Shown here: positions 57,377 through 64,000 of the stretch, in pieces | Layout of the letters: each line of letters starts with the position of its first letter | Numbering within the stretch: position 1 is the first letter of the stretch | From: Massospora cicadina | Taxonomy: Eukaryota > Entomophthoromycota > Entomophthoromycetes > Entomophthorales > Entomophthoraceae | Assembly (NCBI GenBank): GCA_022478985.1 | Contig: JAKSZP010012193.1 | Coordinates: forward strand, 1 to 64,000 | DNA length: 64,000 bases | Direction of reading: 5' to 3' | Translations under genes and position numbers: made by a program | The notes under the pieces: model-generated | The model's input: the letters and a program-made list of their open reading frames with translations, nothing else | What the model was told of the DNA's origin: nothing | Database searches by the model: none

Positions 57377-58863
57377 ATGTCTGGGAGCAGTTGGGCAAGC
57401 AAGGCAAGAGGAGCAGGCGGAAGGCCCGCGGCCTATAACGTTTGAAAACGCCCCAGAGAATCTGGTGGAATAGAAAAAAATCTAAAAAAACTGGCGGTCA
57501 CAATTTTCCTGGAGATACTCGCGTGGCAAGCACGATGCAACCAGTACATCAACACGCCACATTCCCAGCCACTTTCGTCGGTGGAATTCAGAGTCTGTGT
57601 GTATCCGGACATCCAAAAAATGGCCCTATGGGAAAAATTTTGTGAAGATGTACACAAAATTTTCCTGACTGCGGTGTACGTTGCACCTCACTCCATGTCG
57701 CACGGTTGGCTGGACCTAGGTTTTGAAAGCAAAATAGCAGCAGACGAGGCTGCAGCGGTGCGCATAGTGGTTGACCTCCCCAAAGGGCCTTGGTCGTCAA
57801 AACTAAATGCACCAGATGGACAAAATCAAACCAAATTTTCCTCACGTTTGACTTTTTGCCTACTATGGTAAAACGTGACATTTTGGAGCAACACCTGAAA
57901 GATGGTCTCGCCATATATGGCGAATTACAATCTTTCAAAATGCAACGTTTCATGCTGATGCCACATCCGTGCACTGGCAAAGCCATCGCAGTTCTGACCC
58001 CAACTGAGGAGATCGCGAAGGACCTAACCCAGATCCTGCACTCCACCTTTATTGACATCGCAGGGCACACCACCCACCCATTCTGGGTAACCGTGGACAG
58101 TGCGCCCCCCATTTTCACCCACTGTGATGCGTTCGGCCATAAGGCACATGCATGCCCCATCAAAGAGGGCATCATATTCCAAGAGCACCCCTCAGCGGCC
58201 ATGGCCAGTGGAGAGGCGCACTATGAACCAACCGCAAGCACCAAGGAGGCTTTCCCGTGGGGAGCACAAGGCTGCTACCTATTGGTAAAGCCCATCTCCC
58301 CGCAGGAGCAGAAGAAGGACAAGCAGGCCCATAGGACCGCGGCCAAGGAAGCAGCCAAGGTCACCACCACCATCCCACACTTACAACGCCAGGAGGACAT
58401 GGAGACCTTCGCGGTGGAAGCAACTCAGGAATCCATCACCCAATCAGATTGGGAGGCCCATGCCAAATGGGCCACTCAATCTGAGGATCCAATGGGATAT
58501 TTGATCTCACCCAATCGCTGTACCCAAGCCCCAGTCAAAACTGACTTGGGACCTATCCCAACCAAAAAATTTTTTTTTGCCCCACTCGACGGTGCACCGA
58601 ACTTATCCGCACCGCAAAAAATTCGTCCGACGTCGGGAAAACAAAAAGCAAAGGCCAAAGCCAACGTGACTCTTTCCGCAAAAATTAACAAAAACCCTGA
58701 TAGCATTGCTGCTAATACCCGCACTGCTGTGAAAGCCCGTGGGGACCTGGAAGAGGCTGGTGGGCCAGGGGCCCACCCCTTGCACCTAAGGTGCGATGGG
58801 GGAAACCTTCACTCTAGGGATGCTGAATATCGCCAGACTCAAGGCCTCCCCGTCCTGGGCTAG
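57377..58863 (+). pseudogene. LINE 1 ORF1 (Gag-like, RRM-like domain and CCHC knuckle)
   Basis: ORF1 proteins bind the LINE RNA. It starts at ATG 57377 (MSGSSWASKARGAGGRPAAY) with a TGA at 57443-57445, where LINE 2 has Arg (KVRKRPRD). It continues as EFRVCVYPDIQKMALWEKFC. A frameshift near 57800 leads into a 357-codon frame ending at 58863. That frame has NQIFLTFDFLPTMVKRDILE (RRM-like start), then a zinc knuckle at 58114-58155 reading FTHCDAFGHKAHAC. The first Cys of CX2CX4HX4C is Phe. A charged, Ala-rich region follows. The end overlaps ORF2 by 68 bases. Confidence 0.8.
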
Positions 58864-60150
58864 GAAACTGAGTTTTTTACAAAACAATTTACCCGTGGAT
58901 ATACTGGCCATCCAGGAAACCCACTGTCCATGAGGTTCTGAGGAAGCTTGGAAAACAATGCTCCTACTATCCCTATCCTTTTGGTTGAAGCACTGTGGGG
59001 TGCTAATTTGGAAAAACCTTTTCAAATTTACATCTTCAGAAACATTCCTAAATGACTGAGTGCTCGTTGTCACCTTCTCATGGGCTGATGTTGCACACAC
59101 AATTGTCAACATTTATGCCCCAAACGGTGCACAAGAGCGTCAGGAATTTTTCTCATCAGTCAAATCCCTCCCGCTACCCCCCAATTCTTTCCTAATTGGC
59201 GACATGAACTGTTGGCTAACCTCACCAATGGACCAGTGGCCGCCCTCACCCCATGCCCCACAGGGTCATGTAGAACTACGCGTTCTAAAAGCCACCCTTG
59301 GGTTAATGGATGCACTGCCACGACATGCCCCACTGCTCAAAAACATGACATATCCCCACGTCCACAATGGCCAATTAAGGTCCATGACCCGCATCGACCT
59401 TATTCTAACGCTGGCGAAATTCCAACCCCACATCTCCCACTTCAAAACAACAAAAATGGAATTCTCTGACCACCGACTGGTCTCGATAACATACCACTTA
59501 CCCTTCACAGTTGCAAAGGCCCCACATTGGTGCAAAATCCGCCCCCCAGAGCTCGCGTCACCAGGATTTTCCACGTGGGTGGAAGAGGCAACTTTGGCAA
59601 AATTATTTTGTTGTACCGTTTTGCGCGGACCCCATTTCCACATGGGCAACTTTCAAAGAAGACTCCATCCGCCACTATCGCCATCTCTCATCCAGATGCT
59701 CACGAGCCACATCGGCGGTTATATCATGCGCGCTGGTGGAATTGGCCCACTTGGATTCCAACATTCCAGCCTCAGGAAATAGCCCTGCATGGGGCCAGAA
59801 GTGAGCAGAGGCAGCAGCCCACCTCAACGCACTTGAAGGCAACACAAACATTGGGTTTGTGTCCAATACAGGGCCACACGAATCACTAAAGGCGACAAGT
59901 GCACCGCATACTTCTTCAAAATTTTTTTTGCATCATGCCAGAGCGTGGCCTGCACACAGGTGCAAAGATTGGATAATTCTATTGTGGACACACTGGCTGA
60001 AGTGGCAATCAAAACACAAAGATATTACTCTGAGTTATACCGAGCCGAACCAATTCAGCTGGCCAAAATGGCAGAATTTCTTGACAGAGCTCATATCCAC
60101 ACCATTTTCTGATACCCAGAAATAATGAATTTAATTACTCCAAACGAATT
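58796..60150 (+). pseudogene. LINE 1 ORF2: apurinic-like endonuclease domain and linker
   Basis: The endonuclease nicks the target DNA. ORF2 probably starts at ATG 58796 (METFTLG-like start MGETFTLGMLNIARL), one frame away from ORF1. Family motifs appear in order: VDILAIQETHC (Glu), VNIYAPNGAQ, FLIGDMNCW, MTRIDLIL and EFSDHRLVSI (catalytic Asp-His). All look intact. Two TGA codons interrupt the domain (58931-58933, 59057-59059); the second aligns with Arg in LINE 2 (GRVLAVSF). After 59782 the linker changes frame at least twice (AEAAAHLNALEGNTNIGFVS). Confidence 0.87.
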
Positions 60151-61545
60151 ATGGACTACTATTCGCGGTGCACCAAACTGAAAATGCCCAGGCCCAGATG
60201 GCATTCCATATGAGCTCTACAAAAAATATTTTAAATATATATCCCCATTGCTGCTAGCCTCACTCAACCAAAGCCTGTTGGAAATGCGCCTCCTACCAGG
60301 AGGACATGAGGCCTTTACAGTCACACTCTTCAAGAAAGGGGATAGGCTAGACTTAGCCAACTGGCGCCCCATTTCTCTAACAAACACAGACACCAAAATT
60401 TTAACAAAAATCATGGCTAACTGTTTAGGGACTGTAGCATCTGCCACCATCTCTCCAGAAAATTCGGTTTCATCCCCAGAAGGTCAATTTGGGATAACGT
60501 GCACTCTGTGGCTAATGTGTGTCAGTCCACAGCCTCTGGGGCACTTGTATTCTTGGACCAACAAAAGGCCTATGATAGAGTAAACTGGGAATACCTTAGG
60601 GCCTGCCTCCAACAATTCCGCCTACCTCCCCGCTTCATTAACTGGGTGATGCTGCTCACAGAATCTACAACAATGGCAGTGCGCGGCCCAGGTTTCCTAA
60701 CGGAAGTAGTCCGTCCTCAAAGGGACCTGCGACAAGGGGACCCCCTGAGCCCACTCTTATACAACTTCAGCCTTGACCCACTACTGCGAAATGTGAATGC
60801 CCAACTCACTGGGGTCCATGTGCCAGGCCAAACCCCAGTCAAGATGATGGCATTTACAGATGATTGCGTGGTGGGGATATCTAATAACAAAGATGCACGT
60901 GCGCTTGAAGCCCTCATCCAGGAATATTCCCGGGTAAGCAACGCGGCACTGAACGCCTCCAAAACTGAAATCATCCTCCTTGGTCGGTTTCAGAACTGCT
61001 GGGCCCCAGCAAGTAGTTCCCAACCCGGACCATCTGCTTGCCCACGTCCACGCCTTACTAACTCAAAATACACCGCTCCACTGGTGCTCCCCTTTGTGCC
61101 ACGACCTACCATAGGACCGGTACACCATCTGGGCGTGTGGTTGGAGGCAGGTGGATACGCGTCAGCAGTAATGGAGTGCCATATACTGGACAACGTGACG
61201 AAGCGAATCGCCTCTCTCAGAGCCCACCCTACTACCCTCACTGGCAGGGTTGTTCTTGCCAACTCTATGCTCCTATCCAAAGTCTGGTTTGGAGCCCACG
61301 CCATCCCCTTCTCCCCAAGCTTCTTCAAATCCCTGTATGCTTTGCTACAAGGTTGGCTTTGGTCAGGCCGCCCTCCACCAGTACGGCTAGAGGTCATGTT
61401 TGGCCCTCATCATCATGGTGGCATGGGCCTACTTGACTTTAAAGCCCATGCCGCCAAGATCCTGGGCACCTGGATTGCGGCCGTCACTGCTCCTACACTC
61501 CCATCCCAACACTGGTCCCGCGTGGCCCACTCCAACTTCTCCTGA
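60150..61545 (+). pseudogene. LINE 1 ORF2: reverse transcriptase
   Basis: Copies the LINE RNA at the nicked target. It starts with KCPGPDGIPYELYKKYF, preceded by a TGA (60179-60181) that aligns with Arg in LINE 2. It continues with HEAFTVTLFKKGDRLDLANW and RPISLTNTDTKIL. A frameshift near 60490 leads to a 348-codon frame: ALVFLDQQKAYDRVNWEYLR, QRDLRQGDPLSPLLYNFSLD and the catalytic box MMAFTDDCVV (about 60846-60875), both Asp kept. The frame ends at a TGA (61543) where LINE 2 has Arg (CGC). Order and motifs fit the Tad1/jockey-like group. Confidence 0.92.
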
Positions 61546-62545
61546 GCCTTGGGCCTCAACAATCCATTAAACCCCCACTCCCTGATGAAATACCTCGCAT
61601 CACACACATCAGCCACAGGTCCTCACGGGACCAAAACCCACTACAAACGAATCCTACTCTCCATGCGAAGCGCAGAGTGGAGAATTCGTATTAGTGGACA
61701 TACAACCCGAAGAGGCCGCCCCTCTCTTCAGTTCACACAAGAGGTACAGGGGCTACCCATCCATGATGGCGTGATCCCCACTCGACCCCAAGTCCTATCC
61801 AGGGTGGACTACCTGGACATGATGGACATCCCTTATTCCACTGAGACCCAAAAGACTATCTGGAAATACGCACACCATCCTCTGTTGCAGCCTCAAGTCC
61901 GCTCCCATGTGTGGCGCTGCCTGAGGCGGGTGTATCGTACAGCTGAGCGCTCTAATGCTTTACACTCATCCTGTGTCGTGTGTGGCCAGTATGGAACGCT
62001 GTTTCACCGCCTGGAGAAGTGCCACACCTCTAAAGTAATATGGCGCGAAGTCCAACATCTGCTAGGCCAGGATCAAACACATCCCTTCAGTCTGTCAAGA
62101 GATATGTTTGCTTCATCAATGGCCTCCCCCTCCCACCCTCCCTTCGTGCTCTGGTGGTTGCAATTGCCATGTGGACTATCCACACGATTGTCTTGGATGC
62201 CATCGCTGGATCCATCCCCACCCTCCCTGAAGCTGTCCACAGATTCCGGTCTCATTTGGTGGATCACTTTCAAGCGTGGATGTTTGGATATCTCCCACCA
62301 CGTCGCCGACAGCTGGTCTCCTCCTGGTTCCCAGTCTGGTTCATCAAATCAGACCCCTTTCTCCACACGTGCTCAACAGTGGCTACGCCCCCTACACACG
62401 TTCCCTCCCCTTCCCATAAGTGGCGTTCCCGCTGGCAACAAGAGATAGCATCGCTTCTCAGGGGTGCCTCCCCTGGTACTAAGTTTTGTCTCGTCTGTGT
62501 CACATTTGGAAGTGTCCATCCCATGGTCGGCCTTCCCCGCAATAA
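61546..62545 (+). pseudogene. LINE 1 ORF2: C-terminal domain with CCHC motif and 3' end
   Basis: Continues in frame after the TGA at 61543: ALGLNNPLNPHSLMKYLASH and RSAEWRIRISGHTTRRGRPS. A CX2CX7HX4C motif (CVVCGQYGTLFHRLEKC, 61972-62022) is of the kind found at the C-terminus of many non-LTR elements. A frameshift near 62110 leads to LVVAIAMWTIHTIVLDAIAG and VSSWFPVWFIKSDPFLHTCS, matching LINE 2. Homology to LINE 2 ends near GLPRNKF (62530-62550), beside AATAAATTTGAAATAAA. I place the LINE end there. The open frame that runs on to 62672 enters repeat R. Confidence 0.85.
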
Positions 62546-62559
62546 ATTTGAAATAAATG

Positions 62560-63240
62560 TTATATCAAAAGAACTGTATACTACTGCTTTATCTAGATTA
62601 AAGAAATTAAATAGAGTAATGGCGCGCAACTCTTCTGTTGGCGCTCCAATAGAAAAGACTCCTGTTACCTAATATTTAGCTCTTGGGAGTCATCCAAATT
62701 AATATTTACTTCATCTGTCTAGTCAGATTCTGCCGCTGCCTAAAACCTGATCCCTCCTGGGTTGATTATCTGAAAAGCATGTCCCAACGCCTTCACAAAA
62801 CCTCAGAAAATTACCTTTATTAAGCTAGCAACCTGTTTAGGTAATGGACTTTTTATCCATTAACAGCATGTCGCATTTCTTATTAGGATAACCTGCAATT
62901 TGCTGCCACCCAAAGCATTATCAACGCTCAGCAACTGTCAATAAAACATTTTTAATTGGTGACAAACTATGATTAATTTATATAAAATACATTAATTTAT
63001 AATTGTTAAGCTAATAATTAAATCACTTGTAAAGATTGCTGGGGATCCTACCCAATGGATAATAAGTAATTTGACAGAAGCAAATCCTGGTAGTTTAGTT
63101 AAAATTTATAAGAATGAAAACCAACAATTTTAGCCTATATTAAATGTTAACTTCCACATCCGCTATGGGTTTTCTTTTAATAATCACCCTCAGCGGAAAA
63201 AGCAAGTAATATTAGAATTTTTTGAACTGGATGATGTGGG
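62560..63240 (+). repeat. LTR-like repeat R, copy 1
   Basis: Aligns with the reverse complement of 54200-53773 plus 51559-51300, and for about 150 bases with the element A LTR (8270-8420). It carries the stem-loop TAATGGA-CTTTTTA-TCCATTA at 62842-62862. It is cut on the right by the LTR of element E and on the left by the end of LINE 1. The relation to the A LTR suggests that R is part of an LTR of a related gypsy family. Confidence 0.6.
62996..63240 (+). pseudogene. Unidentified coding fragment in repeat R
   Basis: One frame is open except for a single TAG (about 63131): KSLVKIAGDPTQWIISNLTE, ANPGSLVKIYKNENQQF, then NFHIRYGFSFNNHPQRKKQV and ILEFFELDD. Copy 2 of R gives similar text in the same frame (ISKLVELNPGGLLNIVRN), so this was probably protein-coding. 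It lacks any domain I know. The fragment runs into the element E LTR, which interrupts it. Confidence 0.4.
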
Positions 63241-63725
63241 TGTCAAGAAATTGTTATGACTGAATGATAAGCCATATATCCGGTAGATCATATTTTATAA
63301 GTTGAGGTGAGCCTCAAGATTTAGCGAAAGATTATGTCAATGTGAAGCAAATTGATCAGAGTTCTGATAGTTCAGTAAATGAGGGAATTTCGCCAAAGCC
63401 TTGAGATAGAACATAAACCCTCAAAATTGTACCAAATAAAAAATTACTAAGTGAAAAGGATGTAATTGACTAGAAATATTGAGGATAATGTTTGAGCGCT
63501 AGAACGAGAAGGAGGAGGTTTTTAGTAGATAGTGAGTAAGAAAGTAGAAGAGTAGTCTGCGTTTAATATATATAAATAGTGTTATTTGGGCAATAGCTCC
63601 AAATTATACATATCGTTATTAAATACTAAGGATTGGCAATCTTCATATTGTCAGTCCATTACTCAGTGGTGATTAACCCATGCACTAATAGTAGCGGATC
63701 TAAGCAATACTGCCAGAAGTTAACA
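63241..63725 (+). repeat. 5' LTR of gypsy element E (485 bp)
   Basis: Starts TGTCAAGAAATTGTTATGAC and ends AGAAGTTAACA. It aligns through its length with the element D LTR (shared phrases GAGCCTCAAGATTTA, GGCAATAGCTCC, CTCAGTGG). The partner LTR lies right of the window. Confidence 0.88.
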
Positions 63726-63726
63726 G

Positions 63727-63739
63727 TTGTGCTCACTAC
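63727..63739 (+). other. Primer-binding site of element E
   Basis: TTGTGCTCACTAC, one base from the element D site, two bases after the LTR end. Confidence 0.7.
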
Positions 63740-63783
63740 AAGAGGCCATTAGTCAACTGTAGTACAACAGTCACTAGGGCATC

Positions 63784-64000
63784 ATGGCGAGCCCTCACTC
63801 CTTATGCAATAATTTAATAGGTTTTCATGACTGATACATTAGGTAAATAATGAAAAAATCCAAAGAGGAACCAGTACTATTCATGATGATGGAACCAGGG
63901 TTGAGGAAACTAAAATGGAACTGCTGTTAGCTGCTTGTTACGCGTTGGAGTCAGACCAAAATGGCAGGTCCACTAATGTAACCCCTCAGCAACTGCGGGA
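63784..64000 (+). pseudogene. Element E gag, start only
   Basis: ATG 63784 reads MASPHSLCNNLIGFHD, then a TGA. Later, in another frame, DQNGRSTNVTPQQLR (63956-64000) matches QQGRSTNVTPQQLRNIMEW of element D Gag. It is cut by the window end. Confidence 0.75.

Noticed and set aside
57377..62545. Reassignment of TGA to arginine in this genome
   Set aside because: The PQ-loop gene ends normally and uses no internal TGA. The stops sit in elements that also carry frameshifts, and TAA/TAG occur at Gln positions in gypsy elements. Mutation is the simpler explanation.
1..64000. CRISPR arrays, bacterial operons, ribosome-binding sites, rRNA
   Set aside because: None seen. Introns, LTR elements, LINEs and Helitrons show the DNA is eukaryotic nuclear.

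Overview
This window looks like a transposon-dominated stretch of a fungal nuclear genome. It carries one convincing cellular gene: a PQ-loop (YPQ/PQLC2-like) vacuolar membrane transporter at 15910-17165, with five very short introns of 36-68 bp. Almost everything else is nested, decayed transposable elements: Ty3/gypsy LTR retrotransposons, Tad1-like LINEs, a pair of non-autonomous Helitrons, a very short (TRIM-like) LTR element and solo or fragmentary LTRs. The short introns, CCHC Gag proteins and Tad-like LINEs point to a fungus. The sequence does not let me name the species.

Layout. 1-8711: gypsy element A on the minus strand, with an extra plus-strand gene (867-2037) between integrase and 3' LTR. 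8712-13049: gypsy element B on the plus strand. A is inserted in B, and B is itself split by a solo LTR (9353-10323) with a CTTAA target duplication. 13741-15379 and about 18765-19841: Helitrons flanking the PQ-loop gene. 20023-27270: complete but dead gypsy element C (633-bp LTRs, GTGAG duplication, collagen-like segment in Gag). 27703-27987: a dense cluster of perfect inverted repeats. 28100-31100: very old gypsy relic and unidentified decayed coding sequence. 31100-44600: LINE copy 2 on the minus strand, split by gypsy element D (33270-40650). 44600-49000: AT-rich, with two diverged 0.4-kb direct repeats and a perfect 42-bp tandem duplication. 49050-50675: ORF1 of a third LINE (minus). 51300-54200: an LTR-like repeat (called R here) split by a TRIM-like element at 51560-53772. 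54310-55781: coding-like relics. 57377-62545: nearly full-length LINE 1 (plus). 62560-63240: a second copy of R carrying a coding fragment. 63241-64000: 5' LTR and gag start of gypsy element E, a relative of D.

How it fits together. Elements A, D, E and the TRIM share a primer-binding motif, TGGTGCTCACTAC or a one-base variant, so they probably use the same primer tRNA. The TRIM could therefore have been mobilised by one of the others. All pol genes carry frameshifts and stops. The interrupting stops fit C-to-T decay (Trp to TGA/TAG, Gln to TAA/TAG), and four in-frame TGAs of LINE 1 line up with arginine codons in LINE 2. All alignments here were made by eye.
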